Made by a program: the position numbers and the translations under genes
Assembly (NCBI GenBank): GCA_021397845.1
Contig: CM038048.1
Coordinates: forward strand, 27,836,727-27,900,726
Direction: 5' to 3'
Length of the DNA stretch: 64,000 bases
Origin: Areca catechu
Taxonomy: Eukaryota > Streptophyta > Magnoliopsida > Arecales > Arecaceae
Part shown: one piece after another, positions 44,503 through 56,789 of the stretch
Position numbering within the stretch: position 1 is the stretch's first letter
Layout: each line of letters opens with the position of its first letter
The notes under the pieces: generated by a model
Told to the model about the DNA's origin: nothing
What the model saw: the letters and a program-made list of their open reading frames with translations, nothing else
Database searches by the model: none

Positions 44503-46241
44503 ATGGTAACCCAAATTGGTATTGGTATTGTAGAAGGTCAAGCTTCAAACCGTCCTCCACTATTTAATGGCACAAATCACACCTACTGAAAGACACGCAT
44601 GCGCATATACATTCAAGCTATGAATTATAATATTTGGAAGACTATAGTTAAAAGCCCTCATCAGTCCACTATCTTGGTTAATGGCATTCCCACTCCCAAA
44701 TTAGAAGAAGATTGGATGAGAATGATATTAAGCAAGCTGAGCTTAATACTAAGGTCATGAATTTACTATTTTGTGCACTAGACCCTAGTGAGTTCAATAA
44801 AATATCTAATTATACCTTTTCCAAAAAAATTTGGGATACACTTGAAGTTACCCATGAGGGTACAGATCAAGTAAAGACCACCAAAATTAACATGCTCATT
44901 CATATATATAAGATGTTTATGATGGAACCAAATGAATCAATTAGTGGAATGTACACTAGGTTCACTAATATTGTTAATGGTACGAGGAGTTTGGGTAAAG
45001 TTATTTCTAATGTTGAACTTGTTAACAAAACTCTCAGGTCTTTTCCATCCTCTTGGGATCCAAAAGTCACTGCTATTGAAGAAGCCAAGGATGTCAACAC
45101 TCTTCCACTAGAGTAGCTCTGGGTTCATTGATGATATATAAGCTGTCCTTAAAGCAAAAGGTGGTGGACGATAAGAAGAAAAAGAAGTCTATTGCATTCA
45201 AGTCCATAACCATGGAAGATTCCAATGACGATTCAGATGAGGAAGTTGAGGAAGATGAAACCGCTCTCATCTCAAGAAAGTTTAAGAAATTAATGAGGAA
45301 GAAAAGGTTCAACTACAAGAAGCCTCAAAGAGTAGAGCCCAATAAGGAGAAAGAAAAAGAAAAGAAAAGGGAGCAACCAATATATTTTGAATGTAAGAAG
45401 CCGAGACATTACAAAATGGATTGCCCCACTCTCAAAAAGGGTGAAGAGAAATTCACGAAGAAAGCGATGATGGCAATATGGAGTGAAAGTGAAGATTCAA
45501 GCTCTGATGAAGAGCAGCAAGAAGTGGCCAACATCTGCTTTATGGCAAATGATGATGAGGTAAGACGACGTAAGGTTTGAAACTAAAAATGAATTTATAT
45601 TTGAAGAATTACATGATGTTTTTGATGAACTTGTTATAAAATATCAAAAACTGAAAATGAAAAACAAGGAATTGAGAAAGCAAAATTTGGATCTATTTAA
45701 AATAAATAATAAGTTTTTGATAGATGATGATAGTTTACTATAAGAAAATAAAATTTTGAATGATCAAATTACTCTTTTGAAAAATGAGAAGGAAGAGTTT
45801 TTGAAAGAAAAAGATTCTTTGAAAAAGGATAGAGTTTTTCCAACAAATGAAACACTTAGCAAACAAAACAAAGATCTTTTGCAAGAAAACAAGAAATACA
45901 AAGAAGAACTTAAAAAAGAAAACCATTTGTTAAAAAATTCATCTATAGTTCTAAAAAACTAAACTTGCTTTTGAATAGCCAAAGAGCAGTTTTTAATAAA
46001 GCAGGCTTAGGTTTTAAACCTCAAAAATTTCAGAAATATTTCAAAAAATTTTTTGTACTTGTATCCTATAGCATTACATGTTATGCTTGTGGTAAATTAG
46101 GACATAAATCATATTTGTGTGATAAAAGAAAATTAAATAATGTTAGAAAAGTTTGGGTTTCAAAAGGAACCACTTCAACTAATCCTAAAAGATCCAAGAT
46201 GACTTGGGTACCTAAAGTCTCCACCTTATTTGATTTTGTAG
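44503..46241 (+). pseudogene. Copia gag of copy A
   Basis: The ATG at 44503 starts MVTQIGIGIVEGQASNRPPL; a TGA replaces Trp after about 30 codons, and a frameshift follows near 44715. The UBN2 core is 44712-45116 (ELNTKVMNLLFCALDPSEFN, IWDTLEVTHEGTDQVK). Another frame, 45128-45580, has Lys-rich text and the zinc knuckle YFECKKPRHYKMDC, whose first Cys is Tyr and whose Gly is Arg; copy B has CFECKKPGHYKTDC at the same place. A Lys/Glu-rich coiled coil (45756-45962) and a second knuckle CYACGKLGHKSYLC (about 46078) follow. Confidence 0.85.
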
Positions 46242-47640
46242 GTGTGTCTTGCAACCAAGGATAAAAGAAGATTATGGTACCTTGATAGCAGTTGCTCAAG
46301 ATACATGACTAGATATGTAAGACAATTCTCATCTCTAGAAGCTTTAAATGGTGAAAATGTAACTTTTGATGATAATAGAAAGGGCAAAATTATTGGTATT
46401 GATAAAGTCAATATCACCTCCTCTACCTATGTTGACAATGTTTTATTTGTCGATGGTTTGAAACATAATTTGCTTAGTATAAGTCAATTTTGTGACAAAG
46501 GATTTAAAGTAGTTTTTGAGTTTTTTATATGCATTGTATCTAGTCTAGATGATAATGGCATCAAGTTTATTAGTCATAGGCATGAAAACATTTACATGGT
46601 TGATCTTGATGATCTACCTATACAAAATGGTCAATGCCTGGTAGCAATGGAAGCCAAGTTCAATGAAAGTAGTTGACTTTGGCATCGAAGACCAGGGCAT
46701 GCAAGCATGCATTTACTTTCAAAATTGAACAAAAAAATCTTATAAAAGATTTGCCAAAACTCACTTTTGAAAAGGATAAGATTTGTAATGCATGTCAGCT
46801 TGAAAAATTAACAAAATCTTTTTTCAAACCAAAAGGAGTAGTATCTACAACTAGACCCTAAGAATTACTTCATATGGATCTCTTTGGACCTACTAGAACA
46901 ACTAGTTTGGGAGGCAAGAAGTATGGTCTAGTAATTATAGATGACTTCTCTCATTTTATATGAATAATATTTTTAGCTCACAAAGATGAAACGTTTTCTG
47001 TATTCATTAAGTTTCACAAGAAAGTTTCAAATGAAAAAGGTATTTCAATTATCTTTTTATATAGTAATCATGGTATTGAGTTTGAAAATCATGATTTTGA
47101 AATATTTTGCAATAAAAATGGTATTCATCATAACTTTTTTGTACCTCGATCACCTCAACAAAATGGGATAGTAGAAAGAAAGAATAGGACTCTTGAAGAA
47201 ATGGCATGCACAATGCTCTATAAAAATGATTTACTTAGATATTTTTGGGCAAAAGCCATAAATATTGCATGCTATGTTTTGAATCATATTTTAATTCGAT
47301 CAATTTTGAAAAAAATACCTTACGAGCTTTGGAAAGGTAGGAAACCAATGATTAAGTATTTTCGTGTCTTTGGATGCCGTTGTTTTATTCTAAATAATGG
47401 CAAAGATAAGTTAAGTAAATTTGATGCCAAGTTAGATAAGGGTATCTTCTTAGGATACTCTACTTCTAGCAAGGCATACAGGGTCTTCAACAGAAAAACA
47501 CTTCTTGTTGAAGAGTCCATCAATGCTGTCTTTGATAAGACTAATGAAAAATCTTTTAGAAAAGAAGATGTTCTTAATGATAAAATAGGTGCTTAAAAGA
47601 TTAGAAAAATGACCATCAATGAAGAACCTTCCAAGGAGCA
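46242..47640 (+). pseudogene. Copia protease and integrase of copy A
   Basis: Protease reads RRLWYLDSSCSRYMT near 46266-46310; the D-S-G triad is D-S-S. Then come DGLKHNLLSISQFCDKGFKV and the zinc-binding part with CNACQLEKLTKSFF. In the integrase core the first Asp is kept (HMDLFGPTRTT, near 46870), the second is Asn (YSNHGIEFEN, near 47065; Asp in copy C), and the Glu is kept (QQNGIVERKNRT, 47158). The C-terminal part 47201-47596 is open (FWAKAINIACYVLNHILIRS, FGCRCFILNNGK, IFLGYSTSSKAYRVFNRK). Stops at 46674, 46859 and 46961. Confidence 0.85.
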
Positions 47641-48600
47641 AGAAGGTGATCAGGATAATGAAAAAGAATAAGTACAAGTAGTTGGAGCTTCATCTACACC
47701 TAAACCATTACCTAAAGAATGGAGGTATGCCCATGGACACCCTAAAGAACTTATTATTGGTGATCCATCGAAAGGGGTAAGTACCCATTTTTTCTTAAGA
47801 AATGGTTGTGATTATTTAGTTTTTGTATCTCAAGTAGAATCAAAATCTATTGAAAAAGTTGAAAAAGATTCAAATTGGATAAATGTTATGCAAGATGAAT
47901 TAAATCAATTTAAAAGAAACAAAGTTTGGACCTTAGTTGAAAGACTTTCTAATATTTTAATAATAGGAACAAAATGGGTTTTCAGAAATAAACTTGATAA
48001 AAATGGAGTAGTAATAAGAAATAAAGATAGATTGGTAGCAAAAAGTTATAATCAAGAAGATATTGATTTTGATAAAAATATTTGCTCTTGTTGCTAGATT
48101 AGAACCAATTAGATTGTTACTTACTTTTGCTTGTTATATGGATTTTAAATTTTCTCAAATGGATGACAAAAGTGTCTTTTTAAATGATTTTATTGAAGAA
48201 GTGTATGCTGAACAGCCCTAGATTTTAAAAATCATGAATGCTCTAATCATGTTTTTAAACTTCACAAGGCTTTGTATGGTTTAAAACAAGCTCCAAGAGC
48301 TTGGTATGATAGATTAAGTTAATTTCTACTTGAAAATGGTTTTCCTAGAGGCAATGTTGACACTACACTATTTTTTAAAAAAAAAAATAATGATCTCTTA
48401 GCACTACAAGTTTATGTTGATGATATCATTTTTGGTGCTACTAATGAAATACTTTATCAAGAGTTTGCCAAGCTTATGCAGGGAAAGTTCGAGATGAGCA
48501 TGATGAGAGAGTTTAACTTCTTTCTCGGACTCCAAATCAAGCAAAACTAAAGAAGGGATCTTCATCAACCAAGCTAAATACACAAAGAAAATCTTAAAGA
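47641..48600 (+). pseudogene. Copia reverse transcriptase of copy A
   Basis: Starts with an acidic linker, then KEWRYAHGHPKELIIGDPSK (about 47715), the open piece 47888-48097 (MQDELNQFKRNKVWTLVE, IGTKWVFRNKLDKNGVVI), a frameshift, then KLHKALYGLKQAPRAWYDRL (48258-48320) and LQVYVDDIIFGATNE (48405-48445) with the catalytic aspartates. Stops replace residues at several points, including in AEQP*ILK near 48218. Confidence 0.85.
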
Positions 48601-49330
48601 AGTTTGGTATGGAGACAACCAAGCCATTAGGTACACCTATGAGCCCTTCTTGCAAACCTGATAAAGATGAATCAGGGAAAAATGTTGATCAAAAACTGTG
48701 TAAGGGTATCATTAGTTCATTATTATATTTAATTAAAAGTAGGCCAGATATTATGTTCAGTGTATGTATGTGTGCTAGATATCAGTCTGCTTCTAAAAAA
48801 TCTTATTTATTGACTGTTAAGCGGATACTTAGATATCTATCTGGCATAATTGATATTGGACTATGGTATTCTAGAGATTCATCAATTGAATTAATTGCCT
48901 ATTCTGATGCTGACTTTGCTGGATGTAAACTAGATAGGAAAAGCACTAGTGGAACTTGTCAATTTCTTGGAGTTAACTTGATTTTATAATTTACCAAGAA
49001 ACAAAATTTAGTTGCTCTATCTACGGTCGAAGCTGAATATATAGTAGCTAGAAGTTGTTGTGCTCAAATCTTATGGATCAAACAACAACTCAAATACTTT
49101 GGCATTAAGTTAAATAAAACTTCCATAAGATGTAATAACACAAGTGCAATTAATTTAACTAAAAATCCAGTTCAACATTCAAGAAGCAAACATATTAAAA
49201 TTAGGCATCATTTCATAAGAGATCATGTACAAAATTATGATGTAATGCTTGATTTTATATGTATTGATAGATAATTGGCTGATATTTTCACTTTTAACCC
49301 CTTAGCGAGATAGGTTTTGCATGATCAGAA
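48601..49330 (+). pseudogene. Copia RNase H of copy A
   Basis: Frame 48609-48989 reads METTKPLGTPMSPSCKPDKD, LYLIKSRPDIMFSVCMCARY and AYSDADFAGCKLDRKSTSGT. After a stop at 48987 (TAA) homology continues TKKQNLVALSTVEAEY (48995-49040) and NPVQHSRSKHIKIRHHFIRD (about 49165-49222), ending near 49330. Catalytic Asp of DAD and Glu of VEAEY are present. Confidence 0.85.
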
Positions 49331-49858
49331 AAGAATTAGGCATCATTGATCCCTTTGATTGAAACATTTTCAAATTCCTTATTGAACTCTCTTAGATGCT
49401 CTAAATCCTCTTAAACATCATCTTTTGTAAACCCTAGACCCCCTTGATTTTTTGCAAATTTATTGGAATTTGTTTTGAATTTTTTGACCAAGTGTCGATA
49501 CTTGGAAATTGCCTAAGTGTCGACTCACCGAAGTGTCGACACTTGAGCAATTCCCAAGTGTCGACTCATGAACTATTCAATAGTATTTCTAGGGCATCTG
49601 AACTTTTATTTTTTCATTCTTTTTTCCACTCTCCCCTCTCCATTATGGTCCCCAACTCTTCCAATCTCCCACAAACAGTGCTCTTCCGATCCTAACCTTC
49701 CATTTTTGGCAAATACGTCTTCCTTCCCCTCATCTGGTCTGGTCTAGCTTTCCCTCTTTTCTGATCAGTTTCTCATCCATTTTTCCCTCTTTTCGGTCCA
49801 TTTTCCCTTACCTTTGGCCCGTTCTTCCTTCTGGTCCACCCCAAGCCATGTTAGTGAG
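49331..49858 (+). repeat. Pol-to-ORF spacer of copy A with internal motif cluster
   Basis: Non-coding. Between 49489 and 49571 there are four copies of the LTR motif (aagtgtcgatac, aagtgtcgactcac, aagtgtcgacac, aagtgtcgactcatg). The remainder is T/C-rich (49600-49840), ending at an ATG at 49859. Confidence 0.75.
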
Positions 49859-50652
49859 ATGGATCCTAGGAAGCAGGTTGCATTCCACAAGAAGCGAACC
49901 CACTTCGAAAGAGGTGAGGCGAGCTTGGGTGAGAGGAGATCCAAGGCCCGTCATGACCCGGTTGAGTAGCATGAGCAACTAGAGGATCAGCAGGCAGTGG
50001 TTAGTTCACCCCCTCGATAGTTATCCCCCTAGCATAGAGAGTTGTAGGAAAAGTGATCACGTGAAGGAGGAGGATTGACCTATAGTTATAGGATTCAGAG
50101 GGGTTTATCATCAGAGACCTACTAAGGGGAGCTAGACTAGTCCCTTTTTGTACCATGAGAAAGAGGTATTACCCATATATGATGCGTGAGTTCTATAGGA
50201 GTTTGGCTACAGATAGCATCAGGTGGATGGCATAAGTCAGAGGAGTTGATATTTTGATTACACCAAAGACAATTAGCAGAGTATGGGAGATTCTCCATCG
50301 AGGTTTGGTAGGGAACTAGGTAGGAGATAGAGATGCTGCATTCAGGTTTATACTAGAGCGAGAGGACATCAGAGGAGTATCCACAATGTCAGCGAATCAA
50401 TTATCTCTGGAGATGAGAGTGCTTCATCATATCATTGCTAGGATCTTGATCCTAAAGATAGGCAGATTTGATTTTATCACTGAGTGGGAGTTGGTATTGA
50501 TGGTCACTTTGAGACAGCAGATGGTCATCAATCTTCCTATAATCATGGTCCATCAGATGGGTAAGACAGCCACCCAGCGAAGATTGTGCCTGCCCTACGG
50601 TATGCGACTCACCAGGATTTTCAGGAAATTTGGTATACCACTAGAGGGCGAG
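49859..50652 (+). pseudogene. Post-pol extra ORF of copy A, first part
   Basis: From MDPRKQVAFHKKRTHFERGE at 49859, through broken frames near 50160 (YYPYMMREFYRSLATDSIRW) and the open piece 50386-50652 with FRFILERED just upstream, LEMRVLHHIIARILIL, EWELVLMVTLRQQMVINLP and LPYGMRLTRIFRKFGIPLEG. The same blocks occur in copy C, so this is the plant transposon-protein-like ORF. Copy D is inserted after the GAG codon at 50650-50652. Several TAG stops fit C-to-T change of CAG. Confidence 0.75.
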
Positions 50653-52657
50653 TGATGCTTGTCGAATTCACCAAAATTAATTACTGTACACTAATTCTTA
50701 TAATATTTCTTGTAATATTAGTGAGTTCAGGTCGAACCCTAGAGACTGAATGTGATAATCAAATTATGTTACTAAACGGGGGGTTTTGAATAATTATGAA
50801 AATAACTAACTAATTATGCAAATAAGGAAAAACTCTAATTAAATTTAGATTTGTTTCAATTTTAATTTAAGTTCGATTCAAGGGATTTTTGTACTAGTTA
50901 GCAGAATGACCATCGGTACATAAACATATTATTCCTTTTATAAATACTTAGCCGAAGACCTACTCAGGAGCTAGATAAATATAATCATCCCTACATTCAT
51001 TAATTCAAGTCAAGCGCCTAAATTAAATTCTTACCAATGAACCAATTGGTATTAAGCAATCCTCATGCATTCATTGATAGCATTACATACTATGATAAAA
51101 CTAAGGATGAACAACAATTAGACAAGCGTAAATTGTTTAATTCACTCTATGTTTATTTTTAGATAGATAAAAACTGGATCATAATCATTTTGCCTAAGTA
51201 CTATTTTAATCAAGTTGCATAACAATTACGGATTACGAACTTAATTTAGCATTCGATCATGTAAACAATCAATTAATAGGCCTTTTAATCAATTAAACTA
51301 TATAATAAATCAGCAATAAAAATTAGAAAACATAGATATCAAATAAAAAATAATATTAAATTAATATTAAAATCTCGCAATTTATCTTTTGAATCGAAAC
51401 AAAAAAATTATCAGTCATAAAAAAATAATAATAATATAAAATTAATTTAATTCCCTTTCCTTGCTATACTACAAAAAAATCTCTTGTTCTGGGTTCTGCA
51501 CCGAACTCCCTCTCCTGCAGCAAATATTCCCTCTATTAATCTCTTGCTCTGAGTTCTGCACCGAACTTCCTCTCCTGCAGCAAAATATTCCCTCCATCCT
51601 GTTCCTCCTTTCTGTGTTGGGCGACGGCATTAATTTATAAAAGAGGAATTAGATCCATCGTAGATGGAAAAGCAGCATTGATTTCTTCCGGTTCTCAATC
51701 TTCGTTCTCGTGACAAACTCAACCACCGCTCTCTTAAATCACTCAAAACGTAAACTCTTCGATGTTATCCGTCGATCCTTCGGTGCTGTCCATGCAAAGT
51801 CCGACTCTTCCATTCAGACATCCAGTCTCCCTTAGACATTAAATCTCCCGACAACGCGTTGCAGCAACAAGTGGTGATGGGAAGAACAGGGACGGAGAAC
51901 AAAGGACGGCTTAGTTCGGTAATGTGGAAGACGGTGGCGGTGTGGTTGTTTGGAAAAAGGATGGCCACCGTGAACCGGAATAGAGGCGGAAAGGGCGGCA
52001 GCTTGGCACGAACATGGCGGAGACCGAACATTAAAATCTGGGAGGATGAGGGGTGGCGACTCACGGGCATTTGGAGAAGGATTGGACGACGGTGGAGGTG
52101 GGAAGAAATCCAAGAGATGCAGCAAAGAAGATGACGGTTTTTGGGATTTTTCCGGCCATTCATGGCTTCTCGGGCAAGAGAGAAGGGTCCCAGCGATGAG
52201 AGAAGAAGGTCCGGCAACTTTTCCAGTGAGAACACGGCTTGGGTTGGCTTGTGGTCCATGGATCTATTCCGTGGACCAGCGTTAATGGTGGAAAATGGAC
52301 CATCTGCTGCTTCGTGAACCAAAATCCCGTGCTTTAAAAAGCATGCTAATTCATGATAATTTACTAATTCATTCAAAAATCATTTTTTTGGCTCAATTGA
52401 AGTCCAAATTGTACACCGTTTACGCCGTTGGATCCCAAAAATCGTACTCTACAACTTTATTGAAAACTATTTCTTTCAATTTTAACTCTATAATTTTTAA
52501 AAAATCTGCGAGAAGTCAAAAAACGAAATTAAACAATTCTGAAAATTAACCTTCAAACATAAATTTATGCATTAACCATCACAATGACAAAATAAATATA
52601 TCAAATAAACTAAACTAAATATAAGAAAAAATATAATATATAATTATGTCCTTATCA
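50653..52657 (-). repeat. 3' LTR of Athila-like copy D
   Basis: Aligned with 57087-59014 throughout. It has a near-perfect inverted repeat at 52253-52277 (ggtccatgga / tccgtggacc), a TATA-like ttataaat in minus sense near 51640, and a small duplication 'ctcttgctctg(a/g)gttctgcac' (51480 and 51540) that the other LTR has once. It carries a 203-codon minus-strand frame (52376-51765). Confidence 0.9.
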
Positions 52658-54239
52658 ATTTTTTCCATACTTAACTTTTGCACGTCCTCATGCAACTAGC
52701 TATACAATTTACTAAACACACTAAAATAACTCACAACTCACTAATTTCCCCCAATAATACCATACAGATATTATATATCATAAATCTTAAACAGAATCAA
52801 GAATTCAAATACCATAATACAATATGAATTAAATATACTTAACAAATTTAAACTGAAAGAAATAAAAAATCTTCATTCAAAAGGTAATTAACAAGTTTGG
52901 TAAACACTCATAGATCACTCTCAATTCACTCAAGTGTTTGAAGGATGGAAAAAGAATTTCACTCAAAATTCAATTCAAACCAAATCACTACCATAGGCTT
53001 GCTTGCTCATCCAATCTCCATCACTTGTATCACTTGTCACACATAGATCTAATGGTCTTTAATCAGGATTGTAATGGAGCTTAGGTTCTGGGTAGGAATA
53101 AAAATGGATACTGAGGTTAAAACCCAAGAAACTAATAGAGCATTAAGACATAAATTAAGTAAATCAAGACATTAAATGCTCCAATATTCAACCCTTCTAG
53201 TTTTTTCTTCTCATTTGCTGCATAGACTGAAAATGTTTCATGATGAAGAAGTATATGTCTGTATATACTGTGCACAATTGATAAGACATATGGATTTCTT
53301 AAACTAAACTTGCTGCCGGAGGTCTTAGTGATACATTGAACTCCGCAAACATTTGTGATCTTTCCCATTATCTCACCAATCATAACTTTCTATTTTTCTT
53401 CTTCTTCTTTTCTTCTTTGTTTTCTTTTTTTTCTTTTTTTTCTCTTTTTTTTCTTTTTTTTCTTTTCTTTTTTTCAGCAAAAAGAGATATTGAAACATGG
53501 CAAAAACATCATACTCCCATTACATTCCATTTGCTCAAAAGAGAGGTATAGCAATCAACAGTAGCTCCCCCACACCTATTCAATATATATCCTTGTCTCA
53601 AAACCTATCAAACAAATCTCAATGCTCTACTAGCTCTTGAGGTGGGTAAAATATAAGGATAATAAATTGGCTCAAGGCTCATAAATATGGACTTCAATCA
53701 ACAAAAGAGGTTAAAAGCTCAAAGTGGGTTCACTAAAGTTAATTGATTCAAGGTTGGCCATTTAAGCTAAGTGGTGTAAAATCCTATATGCTATTGTCAT
53801 TTCTATGTATACATGTGAATGTAGTAACCTTGACTAGAATTTACAAGCAAGTTCTAGAATAACCTAGTATGAATGAACACACTCATAACAGAAACAAGTA
53901 TATGTATAAGTCCAAAAGCTCACCCAAACATATTTTTGGTTTACCAAAAAAAGTTAATACATTTCAAAATCAAGCTCAAGTCAACTTTTAGCCTAAATAT
54001 GCAAGTTATTTATTCAATCATGTTATGACACTCTTATCTTAATTTAGTCTAAGTTTATAGCACATAAATCCATAGATATCATTGGAAAAATATCTTAAAA
54101 ACACTCAAATATTTTTTTTTCTTTTTATTATTATTTTTTTTATCCAACTCTCAATGCAAAGCCTAAATGCAAAGAAAAGATAAAAATAGATTTAATGCCT
54201 AAAAATATAAATAGAGAAAGGATAAAGAATGCAAATCTG
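52658..54239 (-). other. 3' non-coding region of copy D
   Basis: No coding frame is supported. In element sense a purine stretch 'tatggaaaaaat' precedes the LTR and may be the polypurine tract. A second, much longer tract lies at 53384-53478. The rest is AT-rich. Confidence 0.55.
53384..53478 (-). repeat. Polypyrimidine/polypurine tract of about 95 bp
   Basis: Almost pure T/C on the plus strand (ttcttctt and ttttttttc runs), hence A/G-rich in element sense. Such a tract could act as an extra priming site or simply be an expanded microsatellite. Apparent Phe-rich frames across it are low-complexity artefacts. Confidence 0.75.
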
Positions 54240-54725
54240 ATCATGGCCAGTTGGCCTCCCTTGGGTTGCCTTCTAAGCGGCGCATTTGTTTAACTTCGTT
54301 AGCCCGACATTGCAGTTCTTCTCAATCTGAATAAACGGGATCCTTTAGTTACACTTCATTTATCATATGCTCCTTAAAACATTCATAAAATGGTTTGAGT
54401 CTATGTCCATTCACCTTGAACACTTTATTAGTCTCGAAACTCTGCACTTCAACAGCAGCATAAGGAAACACATTAGTAACTTTAAAAGGACCAATCCAAC
54501 GAGAACATAATTTATCAGGCATTAGTTCAAGTCATGAATTATGAAGCAAAACTTTTTGTCCAACCACAAATTGCTTCCTAACAATCATTTTATCATGAAT
54601 GCCTTTGTTTTATCCTTGTAAATTCTTGAATTCTCATATGCCTCAAGTCTTAACTCCTCAAATTCTTGCAATTGCAACATTCTTTGTACACCAGCTTCAT
54701 CCATATCTATCAATTCAAATGCCTC
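54240..54725 (-). pseudogene. Athila-like integrase C-terminus of copy D, fused next to protease
   Basis: On the minus strand, directly after the stop closing protease (54728-54726), the same frame reads EAFELIDMDEAGVQRMLQLQ and LRLEAYENSRIYKDKTKAF, then after a one-base shift KMIVRKQFVVGQKVLLHNS, SRWIGPFKVTNVFPYAAVEV and VNGHRLKPFYECFKE. This is the end of an Athila integrase. The stop at 54726 is TAG, derivable from CAG. RT, RNase H and the integrase core that should lie before it are absent. Confidence 0.8.
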
Positions 54726-56789
54726 CTATGCAAACATATCTACCATGTCAATAGAAAATACAGATTGGTTATCGATAGGATATCTCATTGCCTCAAAAAT
54801 ATGAAATTTTATAATCTCCCCATCAAATTCCATGATAAGGGTACCATCATAAACATCAATCTTTGTTCTTGATGTCTTGAGAAATGGTCTTCCTAACAAA
54901 ATTGGGATAAGATTTGGAGAGGTATTGTCTTCCATATTCAAAATATAGAAATCAATAGGAAAAATCAACTTATTCACCTGAACCAAAACATTCTCAACTA
55001 TCCCTTCAGGGTATGCATTAGAACGATCAGCTAACTGGATAATTACACCTATTTCTTTTAATGGATCCAAATTCAGAGATGCATAAATTGAATATGGCAT
55101 AATATTTATGGATGCACCTAAATCTAGCATGGCATGTTCAAACTTAGTATTACCTATCACACATGGAATTGTAAATGTACCTGAATCCTTGCATTTTTGA
55201 GGTAACTTACGTTGAATCATTGCAGAGACATTTTCTCCCATACTGATTTTCTCATTACCTTTTAGCTTCCTTTTCATAGTACATAACTCTTTTAGAAATT
55301 TTGCATACCTTGAGACTTGCTTGATTGCATCTAATAAAGGAATATTTACTTCTACCTTTCGAAAAGTCTCAAGGATTCCCCTTTCTTCATCTTCCTTCTT
55401 AAATTTGGATAACCTGCTAGGAAAAGGAAGATGAACAGAATTAGTAGAATTATGTACAATAGCTTGATATTTTTTCTTGGAAAAATTTTCAACATTGAGT
55501 TTGGTCTCATTTTCTACTTGATCTTTCTTAACCACTTCTAAAGGTTTCTAAGCGGAAGCTTCAATTTCTTTTCCACTTCGTAGTATAATAGCACTCGCAT
55601 TCTCATGTGGGTTTATGATCATTTGAGAGGGCAATTTTCTAAAGTCTTTAGCTTCTACCTTGCTCACTGATGTTGCTAGCTGACTAATTTGCTTCGCCAA
55701 GTTTTGAATGCTGTTTCTTATTTCATGTTTAAATTGTTGTGTATTGGTTGCCAACATCTTAACAATCTCATCAAGTGACATATTTGAACTTTGATTTACT
55801 TGCTGCCTAGCTTGAAATGGAGGTTGGTATCGATTATGAGCAGCTTGATTTTCATAGCTCAAAGTAGGGTGATCTCTCCATCCAGGGTTATATAAGTTGG
55901 AATATGGATCATATCTACGTTGAGGTTGCCCTGGAAAGCTACCTATGACATTTGCTTGCTGAATTGGTTCTCCCTCTTGCAATGTTGGACACATATCCGT
56001 AGCATGACCCATGACCGAGCAAATACCATATACCTGGACTTGCTGCTTATTTCCTACAATAAATTGACGCATAAGAGATGTTAGTTCTTCAACTCTTTGT
56101 TCAAGGGAAGATGTACTTACCTCATTCGCTCTCTTAAGTATATGATCTGTTCTTATCCCAAATTGTTGAGAATTCGTCGCCATGTTGGAAATCAAATTCT
56201 TCGTAGCATCCGGTGTTAGATTTACCAAGGCACCTCCACTAGCAGCATCAATCACAATCATGTCCATTGGTATCAAACCTTCATAAAAATATTGAATCAA
56301 GAGTTGATCACTAATCTGATGATGAGGGTAGCTAGCACATAATCTCTTAAATTGCTTCCAATATTCATACAACGTTTCTCCATTATTCTGCCGAAAACTA
56401 CATATCTCTTTTCTTATGTTGGCAGCTCTAGATGCAGGAAAATATTTCTCCAAAAATAACCGCTTCATTTCATTCCTCGAATCAATAGATACAGATGGAA
56501 GGTAGTACAACCAATCTTTTGCCAAGTCCGCTAAAGAAAATGGAAAAGCTCTCAGTTTGATTTGTTCTTCCGAAATTCCTTACGGTTTCATTCTTGAACA
56601 CACCATATGGAACTCTTTCAAGTACTTGTGTGGGTCCTCTCCTGTAAGATCACAAAAAATAGGTAATAAATGCATTAGTCCTGATTTCAATTCAAATGCA
56701 ACATCTAAAGTAGGGTACTCAATGCACAAAGGTTGTTGATTTAAATCAGGGACAGCCAACTCCTTTAAAGTTCTGTTATTTATAGCCAT
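54726..56789 (-). pseudogene. Athila-like gag-protease of copy D, one frame with two stops
   Basis: A single minus-strand frame runs from MAINNRTLKELAVPDLNQQP (56789) to DMVDMFA (54726), with only two internal stops (56580 and 55548), both TAA/TAG derivable from CAA or CAG. Gag blocks: LMHLLPIFCDLTGEDPHKYL, AKDWLYYLPSV, LFLEKYFPASRAANIRKEIC, CASYPHHQISDQLLIQYFYE and DAASGGALVNLTP; a zinc-knuckle-like CSVMGHATDMC. Protease (about 55260-54800): HAMLDLGASINIMPYSIYAS with a D-x-G-A-S active site, and ILLGRPFLKTSRTKIDVYDG. It is the longest preserved coding stretch of any gypsy element here. Confidence 0.9.

Noticed and set aside
50586..50789. 67-codon plus-strand frame across the left end of copy D
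   Set aside because: It spans the insertion junction and is in a different frame from the conserved ORF; it is an artefact of insertion.
53336..53564. Phe/Ser-rich plus-strand frames that could look like membrane proteins
   Set aside because: They cross the polypyrimidine tract; hydrophobicity comes from TTT and TTC codons of low-complexity DNA.
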